Of a stretch of 64,000 nt of DNA, positions 15,908 through 23,776 are shown one piece after another. The stretch's first letter is position 1; each line of letters begins with the position of its first letter. The notes below the pieces were generated by a model that was given only the letters and a program-made list of their open reading frames with translations, ran no database searches and had not been told where the DNA came from. This DNA is from Chlamydiia bacterium (lineage in GTDB: Bacteria; Chlamydiota; Chlamydiia; Chlamydiales; GCA-2402025). Position numbers and translations under genes: made by a program. Where the stretch lies: the NCBI GenBank assembly GCA_030427725.1, contig JAUICV010000002.1:200436-264435 (forward strand), in the 5' to 3' direction.

Positions 15908-17020
15908 TTAGTACGTAACTTTTACAAACTTAACCCTTTCAACAATTTCTGATATTTCTTTATCCGAAAGCTTTTTTTTGGGCTGGCCCTTATCATATCG
16001 GATCGAATAATAACCCTTATCTGTCAAAAAAGTCCTAACTATCCTAGTAACTTGTAAATGATCTATCGGGAAATCGCATGTGTAAATAATTTCTTTTGGA
16101 CTTACCTCCAACGTGTTATATTCTAAAACCCTATCAACTCTACTACAGAGTGCTTCTTGTTCAGATTCAATAAAGGTATAAATAGAACTATCTCTTAAAT
16201 TAGAACAACGATAAATTTCAAGGCACTCATCATAATATCTGTCCTGCTCCATAAATTTTCTCGGGATGGTCGTCGAGTAGACAAAACCCTCAGGAGTTTC
16301 CTTTATTTCAAGCGTAATCCAGTCATCAAAGTAACCGCCTAATTCGATAGAATCTGTTAATTTATTTACAAAAGAAAAAGCCTGGCGATGTGTTTTTGCC
16401 TCACTATAACTCTCAAGGCTTGCACTTTCTCGAAATCCTTTTAAAATTTTATCCTTTTCATCCTCTGAAAAAGAAGCCCCCTTTTTCATTCGGTGAATCA
16501 TATGTAGGCCTGAGTCTGAAACAATCATTTTGACTATCTCAAACTCACTTGTTTTGGAGGGTTTTTTCTCTGTTTTCTCATAAATCAACTCTGTTTCATT
16601 CTGACTCAGAATAACTATTTCAGGGGAGAACCCTTGTCTGGATTCCTCCCATTTTTTACTTATAGAATTAACTTGTGATTTCAGAAACTCTTTACATCCC
16701 TTCTCTTTTAGACTTGGCATAACTTTATATGAAATAGTTATAAGATCTTTGAATAAAAATTCCTTTTGAGCTGTCGGAACAAACTCAATAAAACAATCTG
16801 AATCCTCTGTCACATATCTTTGTATTTCTTTCCAGTTCGAACTCTTTTCCCCAGGATACTCAAAAACAATAGTTTCTTTTGGAATGATAAGCTCCCCTTC
16901 AGTATCCGCTAATTTTCCATTTGCTATAGTAAGTTTTACTATCGGTTCTACAGAATTTCCAGGTTGGATAAGGGCACACAAAACAAAAGAGACTAACAAA
17001 AATATTTTTTTATTCATCAT
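15908..17020 (-). CDS. Secreted protein with internally duplicated domain
   Basis: 370 residues. Two adjacent ATGs (17020, 17017) follow an AGGG. The N-terminus (about 1-24, KKIFLLVSFVLCALIQ) is a signal peptide, so the product is exported. The mature protein seems to contain the same unit twice. 'ETELIYEK...IVKMIVSDSGLHMIH...SEDEKDKILKGFR' at about 140-210 is echoed by 'KEIIYTCD...IVRTFLTDKGYYSIR...SDKEISEIVERVK' at about 305-367. I recognise no family and propose no function. The 152-nt AT-rich gap downstream, before the gene at 15755, holds nothing I can identify. Confidence 0.7.
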   Translation of the reverse strand: MMNKKIFLLVSFVLCALIQPGNSVEPIVKLTIANGKLADTEGELIIPKETIVFEYPGEKSSNWKEIQRYVTEDSDCFIEFVPTAQKEFLFKDLITISYKVMPSLKEKGCKEFLKSQVNSISKKWEESRQGFSPEIVILSQNETELIYEKTEKKPSKTSEFEIVKMIVSDSGLHMIHRMKKGASFSEDEKDKILKGFRESASLESYSEAKTHRQAFSFVNKLTDSIELGGYFDDWITLEIKETPEGFVYSTTIPRKFMEQDRYYDECLEIYRCSNLRDSSIYTFIESEQEALCSRVDRVLEYNTLEVSPKEIIYTCDFPIDHLQVTRIVRTFLTDKGYYSIRYDKGQPKKKLSDKEISEIVERVKFVKVTY

Positions 17021-17179
17021 TCAACCCTATAGCAGATTCATCGAACCACAAAATCTAACTGATACCTTTCATAACAATCCATTAAAAAAAATATTACTAC
17101 ATCTCTAAACAGAACAGCTCATGAATTTAATTAACATATCTCAAAAGTGCCCTCCCCCTTTATGTCTAAGAAGATAAAC

Positions 17180-17208
17180 TTTACATTTTTTCATATAGAG
17201 CTTAAGAT
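17180..17208 (+). promoter_or_regulatory. Candidate promoter for the small basic peptide / mnmG unit
   Basis: TTTACA (17180-17185), a 17-nt spacer and TAAGAT (17203-17208), about 35 nt before the ATG at 17244. Confidence 0.4.
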
Positions 17209-17243
17209 ATAGGTCATATTTGTTAGAATCCCTCGGAGAAAAC

Positions 17244-17333
17244 ATGTCATCTGTAAAGAAAAAAAGACGTGCTAAGATTAAAAAGCACAAAAGAAAGAAA
17301 AGATCTAGAAGAGATAGACACAAGAAAAAATAG
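17244..17333 (+). CDS. 29-residue basic peptide of the AURKAIP1/COX24 (bS22-like) type
   Basis: A tiny gene: ATG preceded by GGAG at good spacing, 29 codons, TAG. The product begins MSSVKKKRRAKIKKHKRKKR and continues with more Arg/Lys, ending RDRHKKK; 20 or more residues are basic. The pattern K-K-R-R-x-K-x-x-K-H-K-R-K-K-x-x-x-x-x-R-x-x-K-K-K matches small proteins annotated as AURKAIP1/COX24-domain proteins in bacteria, related to the mitochondrial small-subunit protein mS38 and to bacterial bS22. By family it should bind 16S rRNA in the 30S subunit. It lies 55 nt upstream of mnmG and is probably co-transcribed with it. Confidence 0.75.
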   Translation: MSSVKKKRRAKIKKHKRKKRSRRDRHKKK

Positions 17334-17337
17334 TTCT

Positions 17338-17364
17338 TAAGGGTGCTATTTCTTTGCACCCTTA
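17338..17364 (+). other. 9-bp hairpin between the basic peptide and mnmG
   Basis: taagggtgc pairs perfectly with gcaccctta across a 9-nt loop. No T-run follows, so it is not a standard terminator. It could act as an mRNA stabiliser, processing site or weak attenuator in the mnmG leader. Confidence 0.5.
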
Positions 17365-17388
17365 CTTAATTCTAAGAAAGAGATATCC

Positions 17389-19206
17389 ATGTGGAATTAC
17401 CCCAAAGAGTATGATGTCATAGTCATTGGAGCAGGCCATGCTGGCTGTGAAGCTGCGCATACGTCTGCTAAGATGGGCGTGTCTACGCTTCTTTTGACAA
17501 TGAATTTAGATACCATCGCAAAGATGAGTTGCAATCCAGCTGTTGGTGGAACTGCAAAAGGCCACATCGTCAGAGAGATCGATGCGCTAGGTGGCATCAT
17601 GGGTAAAATGGCAGATAGAACTGGCATTCAGTTTAGGATGTTAAATGCTTCGAAGGGTCCAGCTGTTTGGTCTCCTAGATGTCAATCTGATAAGGCGGCT
17701 TACTCTTTAGAGATGAAAAAACATCTAGAAACTGTTGATCATTTAGAAATCAAACAAGGCACAATCACTTCATTTATTGTCGAAGATGGGCAGGTAAAAG
17801 CTGTCGATACTCAAGAAGGCATCAGATACCTCTGTAAAACCTTAGTCATATCGTCTGGAACTTTTATGAAAGGTCTTATTCATATTGGAGATCAAACAAT
17901 ATCTGGAGGAAGATCTGGTGATAAGCCCTCTCTTGGGTTGTCTCAAACTCTTTTAGATTTAGGATTTCGATTAGGTCGCTTAAAAACCGGCACTCCACCT
18001 CGTATAAATATGAGATCTGTAGACCTTTCCAAAATGGAAGAGCAGCCTGGAGATGAAGGAGTTTATTTCTCTCATGATGAGAAAGAGCCTAGGCTTAAAC
18101 AAGTAAGTTGCTATATCGCTTATACAAACGACAAAACAAAAGAAGTTGTCACAAAAAACATCAAGCGATCTGCTATGTACTCAGGAAAGATCGATTCAAA
18201 AGGGCCTAGATATTGCCCATCTATTGAAGACAAGTATGTAAGGTTTGCTGACAAAGAAAGACACCAGCTTTTTTTAGAACCCGAAGGGTTAGATACTCAA
18301 GAGGTGTATGTTAATGGAATCTCAACAAGTCTTCCTTTTGACGTTCAACTAGAAATGATCAGAAGTGTGGAAGGCATGGAAAATGCAGAGATCATGAGAC
18401 CTGGATACGCTATTGAGTATGATTATATCTTAAGTGGCCAACAATATGACACCTTAGAGACTAAAACTGTATCTGGTCTTTTTCTAGCAGGTCAGATTAA
18501 CGGAACAACCGGCTATGAAGAAGCGGCAGCGCAAGGTCTTATTGCTGGCGCTAATGCCGCTCTTAAAGTATTAAACAAAGATCCCTTTAGACTGTCTAGA
18601 ACAGAGAGTTATATAGGGGTGATGATTGATGACCTCATCTCAAAGGATTTGACAGAACCTTATAGGATGTTCACATCTCGAGCTGAGCACAGATTACTTC
18701 TTAGACAAGACAATGCAGATTTAAGACTTCGAGCTTATGGTTATGAGCTTGGTCTTATCTCAGATATTCAGTTTGAAAAACTGCAAGATAAGATCAAAAA
18801 AATCGATGAATGCGTAGCTTATCTAAAAAAATCACATCTAGCAATAGATGGAAGAAAGTATACTTTAGCGCAAATACTTTGCAGACCTGAGATGAACTAC
18901 CAAAAGCTTCATGACACCTATCCAGATAAGGTTTTTGAGATAAGTGATGAGATTGCTTTTCAAGTAGAATATTCAATCAAATATGAAGGTTATATCAAAA
19001 GGCAACAAAAAGAAGCTGAAAAAATAGCTGCTTTAGAAAACTCTGTTATACCTAAAAGCTTTGACTACTCTGCTATTACAGGCCTGAGAAACGAAGCTAG
19101 AGAAAAACTTAGTTTTTACACTCCGTCAAATGTTGGTCAGGCTTTAAGAATCTCTGGTGTATCACCTGCTGATATCACAGTGCTTTTAGTTGCTTTAAAG
19201 AAATAA
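17389..19206 (+). CDS. mnmG: tRNA uridine-5-carboxymethylaminomethyl modification enzyme MnmG (GidA)
   Basis: 605 residues, close to the usual ~620. It is the FAD-dependent partner of MnmE. Together they install the carboxymethylaminomethyl group at wobble U34 of certain tRNAs. Features visible: an N-terminal FAD dinucleotide motif [17 protein letters not shown] (about 13-29), the GidA signatures 'MSCNPAVGG' and 'KTGTPPRI', '[21 protein letters not shown]' split around residue 365-385, and the C-terminal helical region that contacts MnmE and tRNA. The start is the ATG at 17389; the ribosome-binding site is weak (AGAAAGAGA), and the hairpin lies just upstream. mnmE is not in this window. Confidence 0.97.
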   Translation: MWNYPKEYDVIVIGAGHAGCEAAHTSAKMGVSTLLLTMNLDTIAKMSCNPAVGGTAKGHIVREIDALGGIMGKMADRTGIQFRMLNASKGPAVWSPRCQSDKAAYSLEMKKHLETVDHLEIKQGTITSFIVEDGQVKAVDTQEGIRYLCKTLVISSGTFMKGLIHIGDQTISGGRSGDKPSLGLSQTLLDLGFRLGRLKTGTPPRINMRSVDLSKMEEQPGDEGVYFSHDEKEPRLKQVSCYIAYTNDKTKEVVTKNIKRSAMYSGKIDSKGPRYCPSIEDKYVRFADKERHQLFLEPEGLDTQEVYVNGISTSLPFDVQLEMIRSVEGMENAEIMRPGYAIEYDYILSGQQYDTLETKTVSGLFLAGQINGTTGYEEAAAQGLIAGANAALKVLNKDPFRLSRTESYIGVMIDDLISKDLTEPYRMFTSRAEHRLLLRQDNADLRLRAYGYELGLISDIQFEKLQDKIKKIDECVAYLKKSHLAIDGRKYTLAQILCRPEMNYQKLHDTYPDKVFEISDEIAFQVEYSIKYEGYIKRQQKEAEKIAALENSVIPKSFDYSAITGLRNEAREKLSFYTPSNVGQALRISGVSPADITVLLVALKK

Positions 19207-19274
19207 CCCTCTTTCTTTTCTCTCCGTTTTATATAAGAAGCTTGTCTTCACTTCCTTGTTTGAAACCTCTTCTT

Positions 19275-19505
19275 TTACCAGTCTAGAGTGCCGTAGTAAT
19301 AAGGACAGTCAGGATTGGCACACTCTCCGATAAGATTAATTGCTTTATGATGACATCCACAAGTTGTAACACGAGTGACATTTGCTTTTGATGAAACCGA
19401 AGTTTTGTTTGTTTTTTGACGGTTTGCATGTGGTGTACTTGCCATACCTAGAGCTAGTGCACATAGTCCAACAAATAAAACTGTTTTTGCCGTTTTTTTT
19501 AACAT
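19275..19505 (-). CDS. Small secreted Cys/His-rich protein
   Basis: 76 residues, with GGGAGG well placed before the ATG. A typical signal peptide covers about 1-25 (KTVLFVGLCALALGMAS, then A-N-R). The ~50-residue mature part is basic and then carries 'TTCGCHH', 'GECANPDCPYYYG': four Cys and two His in about 26 residues, suited to zinc binding or disulfides. It is convergent with mnmG and 68 nt from its end. I do not recognise the family. Confidence 0.65.
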   Translation of the reverse strand: MLKKTAKTVLFVGLCALALGMASTPHANRQKTNKTSVSSKANVTRVTTCGCHHKAINLIGECANPDCPYYYGTLDW

Positions 19506-19760
19506 AATAACCTCCCAGTTACTCTGTTTTTTTAATCACGCTGAAAACCCAACGTGAAACACTTTTTCGGTTTTTGATATTCATTACGGAATAATCCAAA
19601 GACCGAATTTTGCACAAAGTTTTTTTAAAAATTTTGTTAAGATTTTTTCTAATGTCACAAAGAATTAAGAAGTTATGTACAAAATTTTCTTTTTTTTATG
19701 TCGCATTTATTTCGTGCTTCAGACATGTTTTAGAGTCACTTTTTAAATTAGGACAGAAAA

Positions 19761-19994
19761 ATGACAACGAAGATTTCCGCTAAAGAGATTCCATCTCTCG
19801 ATCAATTTGCTAGTAAAGATAAACCAAAACAATCCAAAGCATATGTTAGTAAACATTTTGCTTCTCTTGGCCTTTTAGGAAATGGTGAAGAGCAAACAAA
19901 TTTCACAAAAAGAGAGATAAAACTCATAAAAGGTCGATATAAAGAAAAAACAATCTACGTAGCTTCGAAAAGCCTGCCGAAAGACAACTCATAA
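19761..19994 (+). CDS. Small hypothetical protein, soluble
   Basis: 77 residues, with AGGA about 8 nt before the ATG. It is Lys/Ser-rich, without signal peptide or TM segment. A central 'HFASLGLLGNGEEQTNF' is followed by a basic helix 'TKREIKLIKGRYKEK' and a short strand. I do not recognise it. It is the first of three short genes between mnmG and lplA that have their own leaders. The 255-nt region upstream is AT-rich, and I could not fix a promoter in it. Confidence 0.55.
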   Translation: MTTKISAKEIPSLDQFASKDKPKQSKAYVSKHFASLGLLGNGEEQTNFTKREIKLIKGRYKEKTIYVASKSLPKDNS

Positions 19995-20121
19995 TACACA
20001 CAACTTAGAGGGGTTACGAATAAATTTTTAAAACATTTCATTAAGACCTCGAATTTTATTTAAAATTTTAGTTAGACTGCCCTTTTGCTTTTACCAACCC
20101 CTTAGAACAGGAGTATTAAAG

Positions 20122-20490
20122 ATGTCTACAAAAAATGTCCCGCCCCCACTAAACTTTGGAACTGAATGTACATTTGAAACAACTCTAATAAACTCTCCCA
20201 ATGATCAACTATCACCGTCACCAATTGACAGGGAAACTAAAGAGCTGACTCAGTGTTTTGCAAAAGAGTTTTTTTCTAATCCAGGTACTTTCAGATGGCC
20301 ATCACCTAATGATTTTAGAACTGCCACTCCTAATGATTTTAGAACTGCCACTCCTAATGATTTTAGAACTGCCACTCCAAACGATTTAAAACCCAACACT
20401 CCCAATGACAAATTTAGACCTCTTACCCCAAATGATCGTATTTCTATGATCTCTAAACAGTGTCTACAAGCTGCTCAAAGAGTTAATTAA
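20122..20490 (+). CDS. Small protein with tandem TPND octapeptide repeats
   Basis: 122 residues, with AGGAG ahead of the ATG. There is no signal peptide or TM helix. The N-terminal ~55 residues are non-repetitive. From about residue 58 the protein is built of N-D-F-R-T-A-T-P units (three nearly identical) plus diverged ones (PNDLKPNT, PNDKFRPLT, PNDRIS), ending in a short Gln/Ala helix. An isolated SPND also occurs near residue 23. Repeats with Pro, Asn and Asp at fixed spacing suggest an extended, possibly solenoid or binding-motif array. I know no family for it. A strong terminator follows. Confidence 0.65.
   Translation: MSTKNVPPPLNFGTECTFETTLINSPNDQLSPSPIDRETKELTQCFAKEFFSNPGTFRWPSPNDFRTATPNDFRTATPNDFRTATPNDLKPNTPNDKFRPLTPNDRISMISKQCLQAAQRVN
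20308..20379 (+). repeat. 24-bp direct tandem repeat, three units
   Basis: The unit aatgattttagaactgcc plus actcct is repeated three times in a row with only one or two changes at the end of unit 3, then two or three degenerate units follow. Near-identity at DNA level, including third codon positions, points to recent expansion and likely copy-number variation. Confidence 0.9.
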
Positions 20491-20528
20491 GTTTCTTTAC
20501 TTAAAGAACCTACTCTGTCGACAGGATT

Positions 20529-20580
20529 AAAAAACCTTTGGGTGGTTAGTTATAAACTACTAAACACCTAAAGGTTTTTT
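20529..20580 (+). terminator. Rho-independent terminator (long stem)
   Basis: aaaaaacctttgggtg pairs with cacctaaaggtttttt, and the inner part pairs further (tagt/acta). It ends in six T. The flanking A and T runs could make it work in both directions. Confidence 0.9.
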
Positions 20581-20660
20581 GCTTACCAATTTTTCTTGTT
20601 TTATTCACCTAACGATAAAGCTCATTCCCTCCAAATCAACTCTAAAAAGCAATTCTTTGT

Positions 20661-20689
20661 TTTTGTTTTAAATATATTTTTGATACAAA
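20661..20689 (+). promoter_or_regulatory. Candidate promoter of copy 3
   Basis: A TTTTTG/TTTTGT element near 20660 and TACAAA at 20684-20689. It has the same arrangement and the same TACAAAGA box as the leader of the paralogue at 1256. Confidence 0.3.
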
Positions 20690-20721
20690 GATATATTTTT
20701 AACCCCCACTGGAGGTATCGA

Positions 20722-22200
20722 ATGCTTTTTAAACCAAAAAAAACTGTCCCCCTTCTCATTTCAGCATTTTTTTGCATGCAATCACTTTCATATGCAGCAG
20801 GATCCAATGAAATGGAAATTAAATCTGAAGATTTTGCTCAAACCACAAAAGCCCTTCAAACCCTAGGCATGCCTTATGAAGAACAAGAAATCGGAGAAAG
20901 TGAAAAAAAAGAAAATGAAGCTTATAGAAAAAATACCCTACACGTGCTTGGCACACAGACAATCTCTGATGGAAGTATATCTTGTTGCCCATACGCAGTG
21001 TTCAAAGGAGGAACAAAAGGTGACCTATATATCGCCAAAACTGCACAAGGGGATTACCGTTATTCCACACAAAAAATTGGTGAACTCTACATGGATGGGA
21101 ATGAAAAACAATCTACAAGCATCACTCAACTTAATACAGTCGGCTTTTTAGTTTCATGGATTGATAAAGATCAAAATGCATGCGTTTCTAGAATCCTGTT
21201 TGATGCAAGACAGATTATTGCAACAAAACTAAGCATCCCTAAAGCTCTCTCAAGCGTCAAAATAAAAAAAATAAAAGCCTTTTCCTCAAAAGCTCTAAAT
21301 GCAGATGTTGCAATTCAAACCTCAGCTGGTAAAGTTTATGTCATTAATTACAACATATATGGCTCCAGCACATTAGTCCAGGTTGCAGACGATGCTGAAT
21401 TTATAGGATTTGGACCTCAACAATCCAATAAAGGCTCTAGCATTATGCTAAATATAGCTGGTCGCTTAGTAATCTATTCACGAAATTATTCAACTACTAA
21501 CTATACATTCACAAAATACCTTACCCCTGCAGAGCGAAGCATAGAAACTGGTCAATCACAAATAAATGTTAATTCTTCAAATGAAGCTATCGTTTTTTAT
21601 ACCGCAGAAAACACAGGCTACGTGATTACAGACCCTGATCTAGACTCTGAAGCCTTACCTTCTGAATCTACTATTCCAGATGTTGAAGTTGCCAAAAGCA
21701 TTAGTTCAAATGCTATGAAAAATTTTCTAGTTGTTGTCAAAAATCCTACCTCGAAGAATTCTAAAACATATTATAGTTTCGGCGATAACCAATACCTAAC
21801 AAGCAAATACCAAGATAAAAACCCAAAAATCCCAACTGCTGTGTATCAAACTGATTCCCAAATTACAGCTGAATCACAATTAAACCAATCTGATTCTGGC
21901 ATGCCCATATTGATTGAGTCTCAAACAGGCTCTACTGGAAGCGACATTAAGACAACTTATGAAGTTCAACCTAAAACCCAGAGTTATTATCCAGTTATCC
22001 TAACTTCTGCTGCTGCAGATAAAGATACTGGCAGCAATAAATTTGTCGCTACAAGTAGAAATGACATCACAGCTATTGCCTACGTACTATCATGGGAAGA
22101 AGGTGGAGCTACTCATCAGAGACTACTTTTTTCCTCTGAAGCGCCGAACAATAATTTCAACCTCGTAACCATTTTTACAACCAGACAAACTTCTATGTAA
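20722..22200 (+). CDS. Secreted beta-rich family protein (copy 3 of 3)
   Basis: 492 residues from the ATG at 20722, which follows a GGAGG at ideal spacing. A TTG at 20596 would add 42 residues that cross the promoter region. The signal peptide is about 1-25 (VPLLISAFFCMQSLSYA), with the same CMQ-x-L-x-Y tail as the copy at 1256. Shared landmarks are 'A-D-V-A-I-Q-T...K-V-Y-V' (around 200), 'I-N-V-N-S-S-N-E-A-I-V-F-Y' (around 285) and a C-terminal 'V-L-S-W...R-L-L'. The copies are clearly homologous but distant. It is an exported protein of unknown function, flanked by terminators as a single-gene unit. Confidence 0.8.
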   Translation: MLFKPKKTVPLLISAFFCMQSLSYAAGSNEMEIKSEDFAQTTKALQTLGMPYEEQEIGESEKKENEAYRKNTLHVLGTQTISDGSISCCPYAVFKGGTKGDLYIAKTAQGDYRYSTQKIGELYMDGNEKQSTSITQLNTVGFLVSWIDKDQNACVSRILFDARQIIATKLSIPKALSSVKIKKIKAFSSKALNADVAIQTSAGKVYVINYNIYGSSTLVQVADDAEFIGFGPQQSNKGSSIMLNIAGRLVIYSRNYSTTNYTFTKYLTPAERSIETGQSQINVNSSNEAIVFYTAENTGYVITDPDLDSEALPSESTIPDVEVAKSISSNAMKNFLVVVKNPTSKNSKTYYSFGDNQYLTSKYQDKNPKIPTAVYQTDSQITAESQLNQSDSGMPILIESQTGSTGSDIKTTYEVQPKTQSYYPVILTSAAADKDTGSNKFVATSRNDITAIAYVLSWEEGGATHQRLLFSSEAPNNNFNLVTIFTTRQTSM

Positions 22201-22216
22201 ATTCAAAGTCAATAGT

Positions 22217-22250
22217 AAAGGCCTTCGATCACTTCGAAGGCCTTTTCTTT
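22217..22250 (+). terminator. Rho-independent terminator after copy 3
   Basis: A perfect 12-bp stem, aaaggccttcga/tcgaaggccttt, with a short loop and a trailing T-rich tract. Confidence 0.9.
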
Positions 22251-22410
22251 AGATCTTTTTTGATCACTATTAAGTAAAGATATTGTCTGTATAAAGCATT
22301 ATCACCTAACTACAAAACTCTCTCTCTGGAGATTCATCTCGATTTCTATTTTAGTTTTTGTTAAATTCTCGCACAAAAAAACCGAAAATTTCAAAAATGG
22401 AGAAATGACA

Positions 22411-22716
22411 ATGACAACAACTAGTTACAACGCCTACGTATCAAATCAGGAAAATTATAAACACTTACTAAATCTTCTAGATCAGAATGATCCTAAAGAA
22501 ATAATCGATAGAGAGCCAACCTCTAAAAGTGGCAGACGAGTATTAGATACAACGCTTAAAATGTTGTATAAGGATATGCAAGACACAACATCTTCATCAA
22601 CACCTTCATCAAGATCATCTTCTCCAACATCTACAAGTAGTAGACAAATCACGTGGAGTAAGGAAACTAATCAAACTGAATTGTCAACTCTATTTAAACA
22701 GCAAGTCAACAACTAG
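22411..22716 (+). CDS. Small Ser/Thr-rich hypothetical protein
   Basis: 101 residues from the second ATG (22411), which is better spaced from GGAG than the first (22405). A helical N-terminal part (about 10-60, with 'NYKHLLNLLDQND' and 'LDTTLKMLYKDMQ') is followed by a linker of almost only Ser, Thr, Pro and Arg (about 60-80) and a polar tail. It has no signal peptide or TM helix. The composition would fit a secreted effector or chaperone partner, but I recognise nothing specific. A terminator follows. Confidence 0.5.
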   Translation: MTTTSYNAYVSNQENYKHLLNLLDQNDPKEIIDREPTSKSGRRVLDTTLKMLYKDMQDTTSSSTPSSRSSSPTSTSSRQITWSKETNQTELSTLFKQQVNN

Positions 22717-22732
22717 CATTCGCAATTAAATC

Positions 22733-22761
22733 AAGGCTAAGATTTTTTGCTTAGCCTTTTT
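22733..22761 (+). terminator. Rho-independent terminator
   Basis: aaggctaag/cttagcctt stem with an 8-nt loop, followed by T-rich sequence. Confidence 0.85.
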
Positions 22762-22773
22762 CAATTTCTTTAG

Positions 22774-22802
22774 TTGACCCCTCTTACAAAAATCCATAGA
22801 AT
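22774..22802 (+). promoter_or_regulatory. Sigma-70-type promoter of the receiver/GGDEF gene
   Basis: TTGACC (22774-22779), a 17-nt spacer and TAGAAT (22797-22802). The transcript would have a leader of only about 17 nt before the ATG at 22826, consistent with the lack of a clear ribosome-binding site. Confidence 0.65.
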
Positions 22803-22825
22803 CAAAAAAAAATCTATGTGAGTCT

Positions 22826-23767
22826 ATGGTTTCCGCATTTTATAAAAAACCTGTTGCTCTTTTACTTGTAAACCAAGCAACAGATCGAGTGTTCTTTAAA
22901 AAAGTTCTTGGTGAAAAATATCATGTCATTCATGCAAAAGATAGCCTAGATGCTATAAGTAAATTAATGCATGGTCAAATATCGATTGTCATAACCCATG
23001 ATAAATTAACAAGACTTTCGATTATTGAATTCTGCAAGAAAGTTAGAGAGATCGATAAACTAAAAGACTTGCCACTATTAGTTTACACTACCAATTTGAA
23101 AAAATCGTATGTAAAGGAGCTTCTAACAGCTGGAGCTACAGATTTTTTAAGAGAGCCCTTAGATCATGATGAGGTTTATCAATTAATCTCTGAGGCTATG
23201 AAGTCACAAAATCTTAAGAAAAAAATGTCTCCTTTAGCTCAAAGTATTCATTCTTTTGCAAAACCTACATCCGGAAAGAAACTAGACAAGACTCGGTTTT
23301 CTATTCGAGATCAAGCGGTTCGAGCTATTAAAGAAGCTGTAAAAGAAAAAAATGCCTTAAGCCTGCTCGTTCTTAGTATCGATCATTTTGAGAAAATAAG
23401 ACTCCGCTGGGGAGTTGATGCTATAAACGAGCTAGCAGAGCGTCTATTAGAGCATTTAAAAGAGTCCATCCGCCAACAAGATCTTTTGATGCACATAAAA
23501 GACGAAAAATATCTTATTGTTTTACCTAAAACATCGATGACTGCTGGAAAAATTCTAGCAGAAGATATTAAGGATACATTTAAAGAAAAGAGATTCAAAA
23601 CAAATAAAGGAAGCGTGCGCTTGACTGTATCTATTGGTTTGACGGCTCTAGATAAAGAAAAGGCTGAAACATCAGATGCTTACGATTACTTAGACATGAT
23701 GCTAGCCGACGGAGAAAACTGCCTAGTAAAAGCCAAACAAATCGGGAACAGAATTGTTTCAAAATAA
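22826..23767 (+). CDS. Degenerate receiver-GGDEF protein (PleD-like, probably catalytically inactive)
   Basis: 313 residues. The first ~125 form a response-regulator receiver fold. By alignment, the phosphoacceptor Asp position is His58 (VITHDK), the acidic pocket is replaced by VNQATD, and the conserved KP near the end is REP. Residues ~150-313 follow the GGDEF fold (…LVLSIDHFEKI…, 'LTVSIGLTAL', 'LADGENCLVKAKQIGRN'-like tail), but the catalytic GGDEF signature reads K-D-E-K-Y before 'LIVLP'. So neither phosphorylation nor cyclic-di-GMP synthesis is expected, and a scaffold or ligand-sensing role is more likely. It heads a unit with the genes at 23777 and 24199. Confidence 0.75.
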   Translation: MVSAFYKKPVALLLVNQATDRVFFKKVLGEKYHVIHAKDSLDAISKLMHGQISIVITHDKLTRLSIIEFCKKVREIDKLKDLPLLVYTTNLKKSYVKELLTAGATDFLREPLDHDEVYQLISEAMKSQNLKKKMSPLAQSIHSFAKPTSGKKLDKTRFSIRDQAVRAIKEAVKEKNALSLLVLSIDHFEKIRLRWGVDAINELAERLLEHLKESIRQQDLLMHIKDEKYLIVLPKTSMTAGKILAEDIKDTFKEKRFKTNKGSVRLTVSIGLTALDKEKAETSDAYDYLDMMLADGENCLVKAKQIGNRIVSK

Positions 23768-23776
23768 GGATTAATT

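Noticed and set aside
17141..17359. Minus-strand frame of 72 codons
   Set aside because: It is antisense to the basic peptide gene, whose own ribosome-binding site and family pattern are convincing. The Leu/Phe/Ser-rich product is the mirror of Lys/Arg codons.
20596..20721. N-terminal extension of copy 3 containing SPNDK, like the TPND repeats
   Set aside because: The stretch includes the promoter, and a strong GGAGG-ATG start lies at 20722. The SPNDK match is four or five residues and probably chance, though it could be a decayed repeat fragment.
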